From Treponema sp. (GTDB lineage: Bacteria > Spirochaetota > Spirochaetia > Treponematales > Treponemataceae), in contig JAILBH010000055.1 in assembly GCA_024681195.1 (NCBI GenBank), positions 1-40,001 on the forward strand: a stretch of DNA of 40,001 nt. Direction: 5' to 3'. Shown one piece after another: positions 1 to 10,267 of the stretch. Both the position numbers and the translations under genes were made by a program. Positions within the stretch are counted from its first letter, which is position 1. The number at the start of each line of letters is the position of its first letter. Below the pieces are notes generated by a model. It worked only from the letters and a program-made list of their open reading frames with translations. It was not told the DNA's origin and searched no databases.

Positions 1-141
1 CTGCCATTTACTCTATCCATAAGCATAGGTACTGTAGAATACTCAAGCAATCACAATGACTTATCTGAGCTTTTAAAAGCAGCCGATAAGAATCTTTATG
101 AAGAAAAGAAAATAAAGCACGCACAGCGCGACAAAGCTTAA
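1..141 (+). CDS. C-terminal fragment of a GGDEF (diguanylate cyclase-like) protein
   Basis: Open frame 1 from the window edge: LPFTLSISIGTVEYSSNHNDLSELLKAADKNLYEEKK...RDKA*, matching the typical GGDEF C-terminus (SIGxA...LLxxADxALYxAK). Confidence 0.75.
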   Translation: MPFTLSISIGTVEYSSNHNDLSELLKAADKNLYEEKKIKHAQRDKA

Positions 142-1643
142 TGTTCACAATGACGGTATAATTCTTCCATCACTTGGCTGCTTTTACACGGATAATCCGG
201 TTCTACATATCTGTCCGGCGAATCCTGATCTATACGGGTAAAATCGGTTTTAGAAATAAATGTTTTTATATGTGAGTTTGGAAGATAATTTCTTACAGTA
301 TCTCCATAACCACTTGGATCATTAGCCGGAGTTACTCCAATTATTTTGCCGATTCCGTTATCTTTTACATACTGCGGGAACATCATTGCAGAGCTAAAAC
401 TTCGTTCATTAGTGAGTACAAAAACGTTTCCTGTAAAAAGCAGTTCTTTTATCCTGTGATTTTTTCTAAGAGGCTTAGTATGCTTTACAACAAAAGGTCC
501 ATAACGGACATCCCAGCTTGATTCGTAAAAAGAATCAATATCAAGATATCGGAAAAAACTGTTGATTACGAGCGATGAACCGCCTCCATTTCCGCGGACA
601 TCAACTGCAACATTTTTGATACCCTTCTCTTTTACTTCGGTAAACATCTGATTAAGACAATTCTTGTACTGTTTATTATTCTCGCAAGAGGTAAGAGTCA
701 AAACTGCAAGACTATGTTCTTCATCAATCTGATAAGAAACAAAAGGCTTAGCCGAACCTTTGGCTTTGGTATCAACATTATTGTATTTATAATATTCTTC
801 AACAGTGACAAATTCGTCCGGACTGGCCTGTCGTTCAATGATTTTATTGTCATCATTTTTGAGCATATAGGTTACACCGTTAGCCGGCTCTAACTCAAGA
901 AAATCAAGCAGGTCAATTCTGATTGTATAATCTGCAAGATCTTTTAAAGCCCATTCATCTTTTTCATAACTGAATAAATCACTTTTTTGCAAAAGCAAAT
1001 CTTTATAAGAAAGTCCGTTTATTCCGTGAAAGCCATATTCAGAATCGTTTATATTTTTAACTTCCCTGTAATAAAGCACATCAGTATATTGAGGGAAGGA
1101 ACCCGTATGCGCATCATGCAGTGTAGAATAAACCCGTTGAACACAGCGCGCAAGTTCGTTAACCGTTACACCGTTTTTTTCACAGATTACAGCACGCTGT
1201 TTTTCGTAAGCAGCTTTTACAGTTTTATACTCAGAGCCTTTTTTATTGCGCATAGCCGGATGAATACGCTCCACCTGTTTATAGGCAAAATCCAGATCTT
1301 CCAGCGCCTGCTTTTGTGAAAGCACAAAATCATATTGAGGAGAAGAAGGAGCTGTCTTAAGCTTAAAAACCGCACTATTCCAGTAAGGCCAGAAAAACGC
1401 AAAGAAAATCACCGCCAGCCAGATCAGCCCGCCAAAAACAGAAAGTGTGATTTTTTTCCAGCGCTTACTTTTGCCGCAGCAATAAATCACGTCTGCCACC
1501 AGCGCCGCAACAACCAGCACCGCACAAATCCCCCGCGGCACATTAAAAATAAAAAAATCCACCGGCACCAAAAGCGCCACCAGCACAGTAATCAAAATAG
1601 AAGCAATAAAAAAACCTTTAGTTGAAACTTTAGCTTTGTCCAT
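138..1643 (-). CDS. S41-family (tail-specific) peptidase-like membrane protein
   Basis: ORF with N-terminal TM segments and the S41-like core [13 protein letters not shown]...[23 protein letters not shown]. Preferred start ATG at 1643 ([12 protein letters not shown]). Confidence 0.8.
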   Translation of the reverse strand: MDKAKVSTKGFFIASILITVLVALLVPVDFFIFNVPRGICAVLVVAALVADVIYCCGKSKRWKKITLSVFGGLIWLAVIFFAFFWPYWNSAVFKLKTAPSSPQYDFVLSQKQALEDLDFAYKQVERIHPAMRNKKGSEYKTVKAAYEKQRAVICEKNGVTVNELARCVQRVYSTLHDAHTGSFPQYTDVLYYREVKNINDSEYGFHGINGLSYKDLLLQKSDLFSYEKDEWALKDLADYTIRIDLLDFLELEPANGVTYMLKNDDNKIIERQASPDEFVTVEEYYKYNNVDTKAKGSAKPFVSYQIDEEHSLAVLTLTSCENNKQYKNCLNQMFTEVKEKGIKNVAVDVRGNGGGSSLVINSFFRYLDIDSFYESSWDVRYGPFVVKHTKPLRKNHRIKELLFTGNVFVLTNERSFSSAMMFPQYVKDNGIGKIIGVTPANDPSGYGDTVRNYLPNSHIKTFISKTDFTRIDQDSPDRYVEPDYPCKSSQVMEELYRHCEH

Positions 1644-1649
1644 AATGCT

Positions 1650-1678
1650 ATTATATAAAAAACAAAAAATATTGTCAT
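1650..1678 (-). promoter_or_regulatory. sigma70-type promoter of the S41 gene (-35 ATGACA, 17-bp spacer, -10 TATAAT; 6 nt to ATG)
   Basis: Reverse strand ATGACA-N17-TATAAT-AGCATT-ATG. Confidence 0.65.
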
Positions 1679-1696
1679 TGAATAAGATTTCAGCTA

Positions 1697-1775
1697 GTCC
1701 TGTCACGGAGTGGAAAACGACCTCGGACAGGTTTCTTCAGCTGGACGGGGTCGTTTTCCACGTGAGTGACAGGAC
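1697..1775. repeat. 79-bp hyphenated inverted repeat / possible MITE-like or regulatory palindrome
   Basis: GTCCTGTCAC(1697-1706)...GTGACAGGAC(1766-1775) and TGGAAAACGACC(1711-1722)...GGTCGTTTTCCA(1749-1760) are perfect complements: 22 bp in two nested stems. Confidence 0.9.
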
Positions 1776-1833
1776 CATATTAATACATATCATATTTGCA
1801 CTATCTCTTCATTTTCTATATAATACTCTCATT

Positions 1834-3030
1834 ATGGCAAAGATACAGATGAAAAATGCTATCGCCGAACTCGACGGCGATGAAATGACAAGAGTTTTGT
1901 GGAAGGTAATTAAGGACGAGCTCCTTTTGCCTTATATTGATTTGAAAACTGAATACTATGATCTTGGACTTAAGAGTCGTGATGACTCAGATGATAAAAT
2001 TACTTACGAAGCAGCTGCAGCTATCAAACGTCTTCATGTTGGTGTAAAGTGTGCAACAATCACTTCTAACCAGGCACGCGTAGAAGAATATCACCTTAAA
2101 CAGCTTACCCCTAGCCCAAACGGAATTATCCGTGCCGAGCTTGACGGTACTGTTTTCCGTGAGCCAATTTTTGTAAACAATATTCATGGAACAGTAAGCT
2201 GCTGGAAAAAGCCAATTGTTCTTGGCCGCCATGCCTACGGTGATGTTTATAAAAACTGTGAAATTAAATGTCCTACTGCAGGAAAAGCAGAGCTTGTATT
2301 TACAGGCGTAGACGGAAAAGAAATCCGTAAGACTATTATGGATATGAAGGGTCCCGGAATTATTCAGGGTATCCACAACATGGACGAATCCATCGCAAAT
2401 TTTGCACGCTGCTGCTTTACTTATGCACTCGACCGCAAGATTAGCGTATGGTTTGGTGCAAAAGACACAATCAGCAAAATCTACGACGGAACCTTTAAGG
2501 CAATTTTCCAGCAAGTGTTCGATGAAGAATACAAAGCTAAGTTTGACGCTGCAGGCATTGAATATTTTTATACCCTGATTGATGATGCCGTAGCTCGTGT
2601 TATGAGAAGCGAAGGCGGCTTTATGTGGGCAACCAAAAACTACGACGGCGACGTTATGAGCGATATGATTGCTTCTGCATGCGGCTCTCTTGCAATGATG
2701 ACCTCTGTTCTTGTAAGCCCTGACGGAAACTTTGAATATGAAGCAAGCCACGGCACAGTTCAAAAGCACTACTACCGCTACCTCAAGGGAGAAAAAACTT
2801 CTACAAACCCTGTTGCAACAATTTTTGCCTGGACCGGTGCCCTTGCAAAACGCGGTGAACTTGACGGAACTCCAGAACTGGTTGATTTTGCAAAGCGCCT
2901 CGAAAAAGCAACTCTTCAGACAATCGAAGAAGGCTACATGACAGGTGACATTGCCCGCATTGCAGACCCTGCCGCTAAAGAAGTACTTGATTCATGGCAA
3001 TTTATAGAAGCTATCAAGAACCGCCTTTAA
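1834..3030 (+). CDS. icd: NADP-dependent isocitrate dehydrogenase, eukaryotic-type subfamily
   Basis: [23 protein letters not shown]..., [59 protein letters not shown]. Start chosen at ATG 1834 rather than the ORF's upstream Met. Confidence 0.93.
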   Translation: MAKIQMKNAIAELDGDEMTRVLWKVIKDELLLPYIDLKTEYYDLGLKSRDDSDDKITYEAAAAIKRLHVGVKCATITSNQARVEEYHLKQLTPSPNGIIRAELDGTVFREPIFVNNIHGTVSCWKKPIVLGRHAYGDVYKNCEIKCPTAGKAELVFTGVDGKEIRKTIMDMKGPGIIQGIHNMDESIANFARCCFTYALDRKISVWFGAKDTISKIYDGTFKAIFQQVFDEEYKAKFDAAGIEYFYTLIDDAVARVMRSEGGFMWATKNYDGDVMSDMIASACGSLAMMTSVLVSPDGNFEYEASHGTVQKHYYRYLKGEKTSTNPVATIFAWTGALAKRGELDGTPELVDFAKRLEKATLQTIEEGYMTGDIARIADPAAKEVLDSWQFIEAIKNRL

Positions 3031-3637
3031 TATAACTGTATTCATTCCTAACCCGGCGGGAATATCTTACTCCCAGGTTAATATGGTATGAATAACAGCC
3101 TTCAAACTTTTGAATATTCTTATTCTGCCCCAGATTTGGATTATCTAAAGAAACAAAGTTTCGGTTTATGATAGTCCAGCCTGGTGATACAGGAAGTTCA
3201 AAACCAATAGTCAATCCAAGTCCTAAATAATTCATGTGCCATTCATCTGTAAGCTGGTACATGTAATGCATGCCAAGACTTCCCGAAAAAATCACATACT
3301 TAAAATAGTCATAATCGTAGTATGCACCAAAATAACTGTCAAAAGCATAATTTACTACATTGCGTGGATGCTGCTCCATGCCGTTAAATGCCTGATAAAA
3401 TGGATAATATGCACTAACATCAAGTTCAAGATCTACCAGAGGAAGTCCAACGGTTTTTGTTGTAAAGTATGCACCTATCATCATGTTTTCACGGACAAAA
3501 TTGGAGCGGTCAGTCAGCTTTTCAACACGTGTTACCTGCGCATAGCTCACTCCTTCATCAAATACAACATCTACATCAAGAGCAAAGGCAGCGGCACACA
3601 AACTCAAAATTGCAATTATAGTAAAGAATTTTTTCAC
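3014..3637 (-). CDS. Exported protein, possibly outer-membrane beta-barrel
   Basis: Signal peptide [19 protein letters not shown] plus Tyr/Phe/Gly-rich alternating strands. Confidence 0.6.
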   Translation of the reverse strand: MKKFFTIIAILSLCAAAFALDVDVVFDEGVSYAQVTRVEKLTDRSNFVRENMMIGAYFTTKTVGLPLVDLELDVSAYYPFYQAFNGMEQHPRNVVNYAFDSYFGAYYDYDYFKYVIFSGSLGMHYMYQLTDEWHMNYLGLGLTIGFELPVSPGWTIINRNFVSLDNPNLGQNKNIQKFEGCYSYHINLGVRYSRRVRNEYSYIKGGS

Positions 3638-3649
3638 AATCAGCCTCGT

Positions 3650-4015
3650 CTAACGCGCAGTATGATAAAGCGTAAGAATTTTTGTAGTATTATTTGCAGT
3701 CCAGGTAAGATAAAGCATGGCACCGCGTATATCCCATTCTGTGTTTCTTGTATACTGACTGTCACCTTTTATTGTAAAAATAAGAACATTGTCTATTACA
3801 GACCATTCACCGGAATAAGAAATAATCTGGTTATCTGAATCTTTTATTGTTGCCGAAAAAGTACCGTCATCTATAAACTGGATCTTATTTCCATCATTGT
3901 CACTCCATGTCCCATAAAGCGGGCTTGGTGTATAGCACGAACAAAATAGAGTTCCTATTAAAACTGCCAAAGCTGCAAAAATTGTAATTTTAGTTTTCAT
4001 ATTATTTTCCTTCAT
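3650..4015 (-). CDS. Small lipoprotein
   Basis: MKTKITIFAALAVLIGTLFCSCYTPSPLYGTWSDNDGNKIQFIDDGTFSATI: lipobox-like signal and a lipocalin-like GTW..DG..I.F..DGTF motif. The start overlaps the upstream stop (TGATG). Confidence 0.65.
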   Translation of the reverse strand: MKENNMKTKITIFAALAVLIGTLFCSCYTPSPLYGTWSDNDGNKIQFIDDGTFSATIKDSDNQIISYSGEWSVIDNVLIFTIKGDSQYTRNTEWDIRGAMLYLTWTANNTTKILTLYHTAR

Positions 4016-6291
4016 CAGTTTTCTTCTCCCACGGCCCAGTCTACATTTCCTTCACTCAAAATTGTATCTCCGTTCTTATTGCGGGTAGAAACAAGATAGT
4101 AGCCTCCACCTGCTCTACCACCTTTAATTTCGAGGCTGTTATATTTAGCATAACCAGGATACATACCGCTGTTTGCGGCAGTTACTGTTCCGTCCATAGT
4201 TCCATTTGCACTCATGTTTGCACTGGTATTTGTATCTCCTGTAATCAAAAAGGCAATACCAAAATCAGAGTTTCCACCTGCATATAAGTCTGCATAATTA
4301 TTATAATGCATAAGAATTCTTGCACCCAAACCGTCGATCTTTGCATTATAAGAAAGACTTCCACTTATTTCTCCATTAACCGATTCTGAGCCAAGCTTGT
4401 CTGTATCCTTTGATTTATGCATGAGGGTTAATTTGGTTTGAGATTTTTTAACAGTCTTGTTGTATTCACGGAACCACTGATCACGGGTAAGAGCACCATA
4501 ACCACGGGTATCTTCACTCTGATCATTACTCTTTTTTCCCTGACCAAGGAGATTTAAGGAAACAACCTTATAATAATAAAAAGTTCCGGCACGTGCGGTT
4601 TCGTTATTATCAATAAATTCCAAAGTTCCTGTTACCGGCTCATCAGAAATTTTTCTAAAAGAAGAATCCGGTTTTGTAGAACGGTATACATGGTAACCTG
4701 CCGGAGTATCATCTGCAGGAGGGGCCCACGTAATCTTTACAGGATAAACTCCGTTTGTATTTGCGTTATAATTCTGAAGTCCATCGAGCCCGGAAGTCTT
4801 ACTTGCAGCAACATTGACAGGAGCTTTTGGACAAGGAGCAATTATTGTACCAGGTGCACTTTGGCCAATGTCTCCATTGTTAGTTACAATACGGAAGTAC
4901 GGATGGCGCTCTGTTTCATAAGAATAATAGCCGTCCGAATCTACAGTAACTGTTGGATCATCTTTTGTAAGATGAAGAGCCACCTCATAGCTTTCGTCAA
5001 AATTAATACTGTTAGAATAATATATATTATAAGAATAACTTACATCAGCATCATCATAGCCGACAGCAGGACTCCAACGGATTTTAACCTTTACAGGATT
5101 AGACGAATCTGCTACTTCACAGCTTGAAGGCGCACTCAAAAGCCAGCCGACAGCAGGAACTGCTGCTCCAGGTCCGGTTTTACTGAAAGAAGATTTTAAT
5201 GCCTGTCCTGCATTTTCTCCTGTTTTGGCAGTTGCGATTGTCTGAACATAATAATAGTATTTTACGCCAGGCTTAAGCACAGAAGAATCTGTAAACGAAG
5301 TTCCGGTAACTCCATTTGAAACAAGCTTATAAATTGTATCTGTATCACTTGTTCTGTAAATGGTGTATTTTACATCATCATAATTATTACCTGCATTAAA
5401 AGCATCCCAGGTAATTGTAAGCTTATCTAAAGACTTACCTTTACCGTTTGTTACCTGAATATTTTCAGGACAAGTTGGCGCACCTTCTTTACCGGAATAT
5501 CCAAGTGCCAGTCCCGTAAACGCAGACTCCGAACCACTTGAAAGCACAGCGCAAACCTTGTAATAAAATTCCACACCCTTTTCGCTTGCAGTTAATTCAT
5601 TCCTGTAGGAATTCTTATTTCCTTTTACTGAGTCCAAAAACTCCATACCAAGGCCGTTTTCCTTTTCTCCACGGTAAATGATATAAGAGGCAGCATCCGG
5701 AACACCAGACCAGGTAACTGTGATGTATTCAGTGCTTTCTCCCTTGTCTGCTTCTATTGCCGAAGGAGGACGCAAAAGCCAGCCGCGGGTATCGTTAGAA
5801 ATTGGTGTAAACTCACTTGATTCTAAGCCTTGTTTTATATTTTCTGCACTTACTCTGTAATAATAAAACTTCTCATACTGTTTGTTTTGTGAGCCCGGAG
5901 ATGGCAAAATAAGATCGTTGTAATTATTTGTATAAACATATTTATTGATTACTTCAAAATCACCTTCTTCTGGAACGGTAACTTCGCCGCTTTCGGGATC
6001 GGGACTAACAACTGCCCGTTCTACGCGGTAAGAGGTTGCATAAGGAACTTCGTCCCAGTGAAGCTTTACAGTACCGCTGTACATTCCCTTAGAAACAAAA
6101 AGCTGTTTTGGAATAGAAAGCTCAGTGACTTCTTTTTCTTTATAAAACAAGTCGTTCAAATTAATCTTTTGAGTTTTGGTATCCATATCAGTTTTTGATT
6201 CATACCAGGTATAGCAACCGGTGAACTGCAGCATAAGAAGTGCCCCGCAAACAAGAGCAGTAATTTTTTTCGCATTATTCAACTTAATCAT
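4015..6291 (-). CDS. Fibronectin type III-rich lipoprotein, 758 aa
   Basis: Lipobox LQFTGC; repeated Fn3 B-strand motifs VKLHWDEVPYATSYRVERA, ITVTWSGVPDAASYIIYRG, LTITWDAF...YTIYRT, VKIRWSPAVGY...YNIYYS, VKITWAPPADDTPAGYHVYRS. Confidence 0.85.
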   Translation of the reverse strand: MIKLNNAKKITALVCGALLMLQFTGCYTWYESKTDMDTKTQKINLNDLFYKEKEVTELSIPKQLFVSKGMYSGTVKLHWDEVPYATSYRVERAVVSPDPESGEVTVPEEGDFEVINKYVYTNNYNDLILPSPGSQNKQYEKFYYYRVSAENIKQGLESSEFTPISNDTRGWLLRPPSAIEADKGESTEYITVTWSGVPDAASYIIYRGEKENGLGMEFLDSVKGNKNSYRNELTASEKGVEFYYKVCAVLSSGSESAFTGLALGYSGKEGAPTCPENIQVTNGKGKSLDKLTITWDAFNAGNNYDDVKYTIYRTSDTDTIYKLVSNGVTGTSFTDSSVLKPGVKYYYYVQTIATAKTGENAGQALKSSFSKTGPGAAVPAVGWLLSAPSSCEVADSSNPVKVKIRWSPAVGYDDADVSYSYNIYYSNSINFDESYEVALHLTKDDPTVTVDSDGYYSYETERHPYFRIVTNNGDIGQSAPGTIIAPCPKAPVNVAASKTSGLDGLQNYNANTNGVYPVKITWAPPADDTPAGYHVYRSTKPDSSFRKISDEPVTGTLEFIDNNETARAGTFYYYKVVSLNLLGQGKKSNDQSEDTRGYGALTRDQWFREYNKTVKKSQTKLTLMHKSKDTDKLGSESVNGEISGSLSYNAKIDGLGARILMHYNNYADLYAGGNSDFGIAFLITGDTNTSANMSANGTMDGTVTAANSGMYPGYAKYNSLEIKGGRAGGGYYLVSTRNKNGDTILSEGNVDWAVGEEN

Positions 6292-6300
6292 TCTGCTCTC

Positions 6301-9300
6301 CTAGTTCCACCAGCCGTAACTTGAATTCTTATAATATGATGTATCGTCACCATAAATTTTAAACGGAACAAAAATTCTTCTTACATCACCACTATAATTT
6401 TGACCATTAATATATGCGACTTTTTGATCAGTTAATTCGAAAGATATTGAACCTGTATAACAATCAGGCATTTTATTATCAAGTTTTTTAGCTGTAATTT
6501 TTGTTGATAAAATTGTTTTTGGATAACCACCTATTCCAGCCTGACTTCTCTTTGCAGTACCTGTACATGATATTGATAATTGAGATTGTACAATTCCAGA
6601 AGGCACCTCAAATTCTGGAGCATAATTTGTATAAGTAAATATAAAATCAGGGCTCAATGCACCTTGATGATTATAAACAACACTACTATCAGGAAGTGAA
6701 TCATTCTTATCATCAAGTTTACCAATATAATCCATTGGATTTGAAAAAAGTACCATTACCATTTTTGCAAATTCCAAGTCTGTAATCTCTCTATACCCAT
6801 AAACACTATTATCCTTACCCAGTTCATAGGAAGCACCACCGCGGGAAAGAGTAATTGCATAATAATGTCTTGCATCACGCAGAACCTGAAGATGTCCTTT
6901 TGTAACAGGATTATTCTTACTTCCATCCATCAAAACTGTCGGTTTAAGAGACAATTCCGTACCATTGTGTTTTGTAACTGTTGTATTAACAAGGCCTGTT
7001 CCTGTGCTCACGTAATGCATATCTTTATCAAGGGTTGCAACCTCGGTCCAGGTATTTCCAAGATTATAGTTACAGATAGAAAGAATTGCGCTGTCCGGTC
7101 CGAGAGAACGCTTACTGTAATCCCATTCATCCCAATCAACACGTTCAGAATTGTTACTACCTGTATGTACTTTATAATCTACTGCAAGCAGATAACCCTT
7201 GTTTGCTTTTTCTACCGGAACATCTGTGTAAGTATATGCTGTTTCCAGTGTCGCAAGTCCACCGTTTGTCGAATCCTGAAGCAACGACTGTGGAACCTTT
7301 GTAAGTTCACTTGTAGAACGTCCATAAGCGACCAGATATTCAAAGGCCTCGGTTTTTGTATCAGGTGAGAATGGCGGTATAAATGGTTTTGTCTTTGTCT
7401 TTGTATTTGAACTTTCAAATTCAACCGAAAGCTTCTTCCATTTGTTTTCTACAGAGCCATCATCATTATAGCCCCTGTAATAAAGGACAGGACTACTTGA
7501 TATATCTACTGTATTTGGTTTAGTCCATTCAACAATCTGCTTTTCAGAACTTTCAGATTTTTGAGCATGAACATTTAATCCAAAACCTTTTGCAACTCCA
7601 GTCTTTGGTTCAAGATTTGTATATGCAACAGTATTTGAAGTGCTGTCTGCTTTTACAGGAACAACCGTATAATCAAAAGGAAGTCCCCATTCAATACAAG
7701 CCTGATTTATTGTATAAGGATTTGTTACATCAATATTATCAACAGCTTTATCTATAAATGTGTAAGTGCCATTACTGTTTTCACGAATTTCAGCATAATT
7801 ATTATCTACCGCAGCTTCATTAACAGCAATTGAACTACCATCAAAGAAATAGATATCTTCATCTGCAACCCGACTATTGCGTGTAATTATATAACCAGCC
7901 GCACCTTCTATTTTATTCCACTGAATAGTAATCGATTTTTCTTCTATTCCCAGTACTTTTGTGCCGGCAAGAGCAGGACCCAGAGTACATACAGCTATTG
8001 CCTGGCTCTTAGTAGTGTCACTGTCATTTTGTGCCGTTACAGTAAGATTGATTTTCTTTCCCGATACATTTGCGTTATTGTATCCATCAGGCTCTGTAAT
8101 AACACATTCATATACATCCTCGCCTTCTAAAAGCCGAATGACTGTATTTGTATCGTTTACAAGCTCCACATCTGAGCCGTCATATTTTGCAGAAACAGTA
8201 TAGTTGGAATCAAGGGCCTTCTGAACCTTTGGCCAGGTTACTGTAATAGTATTGTAATCATAAGTTGTAAACGAAGGTTCTGCAGTTCCCAGAGTTTCAA
8301 AAATCATTTCTTCAAGCTCCGTTCCATCTGTAAAAATCTTTGCAGTTTCTGAAATTCCCGTAGAAGCTTCCAGTTCATAAATACGTCTGCTTCCAGAAAC
8401 AACACCTGTGTGTGAATAGGTAACAATTTTTCCGTCTGTCCAATTTTGCTCCGGAGTAATTACCTTAAACTCTTTGTTACCTTTCTGGCTGCCGTTCATT
8501 TCCCACCAGTGAATTGTATAAACGTATTTGCTGTTATATTTCCAGGATAAATTAAATTTGTCGGCATATCCGTCTTCTACAGAGAAATTTTCTATTTTTG
8601 GAATAGAGTTTACATCATCAGTTACTATATATTTTCCGGACGCAGGAATAGTATAAAAGTTTGCCTCAGCGCTTTCACAATCTGCCACATCCGTTCCGGC
8701 CACACATACAAAAAGTGTATATAAGTAATAACCATTTTGAGGACTACCCTGTACTGGTGCAAATTCATCTACCTTAGAATTGATGCTTTCTACAGAACTA
8801 AAAGTCAACCATTCCGGCTCACCGTCCTGAGTAACGCCATCATCAAGCGCAAGTTTTTCTTTCTTTATAAAATATGAATAAGGCACACCACGGTTTTCAA
8901 ATTTTAAATTATACTTAAAGGAGATATCTGTAAATGTATTTCCTTCACTATTCTTCACATAATCTGATTTTATTGAGAACTGAGGTACACCAACAGTCCA
9001 GCCATCCACCTCTTGTGTACAGCTGCTTTCGGAAGTAATTCTTTTTCCCTTAATATCATCTGTAATTGATTGGACATAATATGAATAAACTTTACCACGG
9101 TTTTCGCTTTCGATTGTATCTGTGAAAGTAATTGTTGCGCCAATGAAATATTTATCATATGGAGAATTGTCAAGATGTGAACAGGTAGTCTTATCGGCAT
9201 CTGTAAAGACAATTTCTGTTTCACCCTGCTTAAGGGGCTGATTATCTGTGAGTTTAAGCCTTAAAGTTCCAATTTTCTTAATTTTATCATTATCTTTTCT

Positions 9301-10164
9301 ATAAATTTCGAAATAAATCGGATGCAGCACAAAACCGCTGGAACCAGAATTTTCCCTGTACCACGCACCAGAAGGAGTCTGCCATGAAAGTACTACTTCC
9401 GAAAGGCTTTGTCCCTTTGTAACAGTAAAGCCGGCAGGAGCATCAGGAAGAACACGATGTGCAGTTTCGGCCGAATATTGACCACTTGGTTCCTTATTTC
9501 CGTTCTGAGTATTTACAGCTTCTACTTCAAAAAGATATTCAGTCTTAGAAATAAGGCCATCAATCCTTATGTTACGAGTATTACCAGTTACAGTCAAAGT
9601 TTTGAATTTGATATTTGGTGAAGTTTTGAGACTTGTGTATACATAAAAGTTTATGTCATTCTGATATGTAAGATCGGAACAATTATCCATCCACCATTCA
9701 ACGGTAACAGAATCCCCTTCTTCCGAAGCTTCAATCTCTGTAATAATTGGTACGGCCAGCGAAGAACCCATTACAACCACACTTTTTGCAGAAACTGTTC
9801 CGTAGTAGTTTACGGCACAGATACAATAGTATTTAGTCACACCGGCTTCTTCATCTACAATTATTTCTGTTTCGTCGCCCTTGGTTTCTGAAATTTTATT
9901 AAAGACATCATATGGAGTTGCAGCAGAATAAATATAATATTGAACCGCATTTTTTACGGGAGTCCAGCTTAAGGTTACAGCCTTGCTTTCTCCGTGACTT
10001 GCTTCAATTTTATCTGGAGGAAGAATAAAATCGTCATAATCGGCGGCATTCTTTTTTTCGTCAAAATCGAATGTTGTTGCAGAAACAATATCGTTCTTAC
10101 AAGCCACAAACATAAATGCAAGCAAAAAAAAACTTATTAAACCAAAATATCTGAACGCCTTCAT
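6301..10164 (-). CDS. Giant fibronectin type III-rich lipoprotein, 1287 aa
   Basis: Lipobox FMFVAC; repeated Fn3-like motifs (VTLSWTPVKNAVQYYIYSA, VVLSWQTPSGAW, FNLSWKYNSKYVYTIHW, ITIQWNKIEGAAGYIITRN). Confidence 0.85.
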   Translation of the reverse strand: MKAFRYFGLISFFLLAFMFVACKNDIVSATTFDFDEKKNAADYDDFILPPDKIEASHGESKAVTLSWTPVKNAVQYYIYSAATPYDVFNKISETKGDETEIIVDEEAGVTKYYCICAVNYYGTVSAKSVVVMGSSLAVPIITEIEASEEGDSVTVEWWMDNCSDLTYQNDINFYVYTSLKTSPNIKFKTLTVTGNTRNIRIDGLISKTEYLFEVEAVNTQNGNKEPSGQYSAETAHRVLPDAPAGFTVTKGQSLSEVVLSWQTPSGAWYRENSGSSGFVLHPIYFEIYRKDNDKIKKIGTLRLKLTDNQPLKQGETEIVFTDADKTTCSHLDNSPYDKYFIGATITFTDTIESENRGKVYSYYVQSITDDIKGKRITSESSCTQEVDGWTVGVPQFSIKSDYVKNSEGNTFTDISFKYNLKFENRGVPYSYFIKKEKLALDDGVTQDGEPEWLTFSSVESINSKVDEFAPVQGSPQNGYYLYTLFVCVAGTDVADCESAEANFYTIPASGKYIVTDDVNSIPKIENFSVEDGYADKFNLSWKYNSKYVYTIHWWEMNGSQKGNKEFKVITPEQNWTDGKIVTYSHTGVVSGSRRIYELEASTGISETAKIFTDGTELEEMIFETLGTAEPSFTTYDYNTITVTWPKVQKALDSNYTVSAKYDGSDVELVNDTNTVIRLLEGEDVYECVITEPDGYNNANVSGKKINLTVTAQNDSDTTKSQAIAVCTLGPALAGTKVLGIEEKSITIQWNKIEGAAGYIITRNSRVADEDIYFFDGSSIAVNEAAVDNNYAEIRENSNGTYTFIDKAVDNIDVTNPYTINQACIEWGLPFDYTVVPVKADSTSNTVAYTNLEPKTGVAKGFGLNVHAQKSESSEKQIVEWTKPNTVDISSSPVLYYRGYNDDGSVENKWKKLSVEFESSNTKTKTKPFIPPFSPDTKTEAFEYLVAYGRSTSELTKVPQSLLQDSTNGGLATLETAYTYTDVPVEKANKGYLLAVDYKVHTGSNNSERVDWDEWDYSKRSLGPDSAILSICNYNLGNTWTEVATLDKDMHYVSTGTGLVNTTVTKHNGTELSLKPTVLMDGSKNNPVTKGHLQVLRDARHYYAITLSRGGASYELGKDNSVYGYREITDLEFAKMVMVLFSNPMDYIGKLDDKNDSLPDSSVVYNHQGALSPDFIFTYTNYAPEFEVPSGIVQSQLSISCTGTAKRSQAGIGGYPKTILSTKITAKKLDNKMPDCYTGSISFELTDQKVAYINGQNYSGDVRRIFVPFKIYGDDTSYYKNSSYGWWN

Positions 10165-10173
10165 ATTACTTAT

Positions 10174-10202
10174 ATTCTATTAGATTTTGATGATTATGGC
10201 AA
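10174..10202 (-). promoter_or_regulatory. Promoter of the Fn3 lipoprotein cluster (-35 TTGCCA, 17 bp, -10 TAGAAT; 9 nt to ATG)
   Basis: Reverse strand TTGCCA-N17-TAGAAT-ATAAGTAAT-ATG. Confidence 0.6.
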
Positions 10203-10230
10203 ACGACACCCCAAAGAATGCATATAAACC

Positions 10231-10259
10231 TTGACTTTAGTCGTTGTGACATTTAAAAT
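10231..10259 (+). promoter_or_regulatory. Promoter of the YtfQ-like lipoprotein gene (-35 TTGACT, 17 bp, -10 TAAAAT; 8 nt to ATG)
   Basis: TTGACT at 10231-10236, TAAAAT at 10254-10259, ATG at 10268; no Shine-Dalgarno visible. Confidence 0.7.
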
Positions 10260-10267
10260 TAAAACAA

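Noticed and set aside
1987-2769. 260-aa reverse ORF opposite icd
   Set aside because: Antisense to a highly conserved enzyme; Cys/Phe-rich low-quality translation typical of a shadow ORF.
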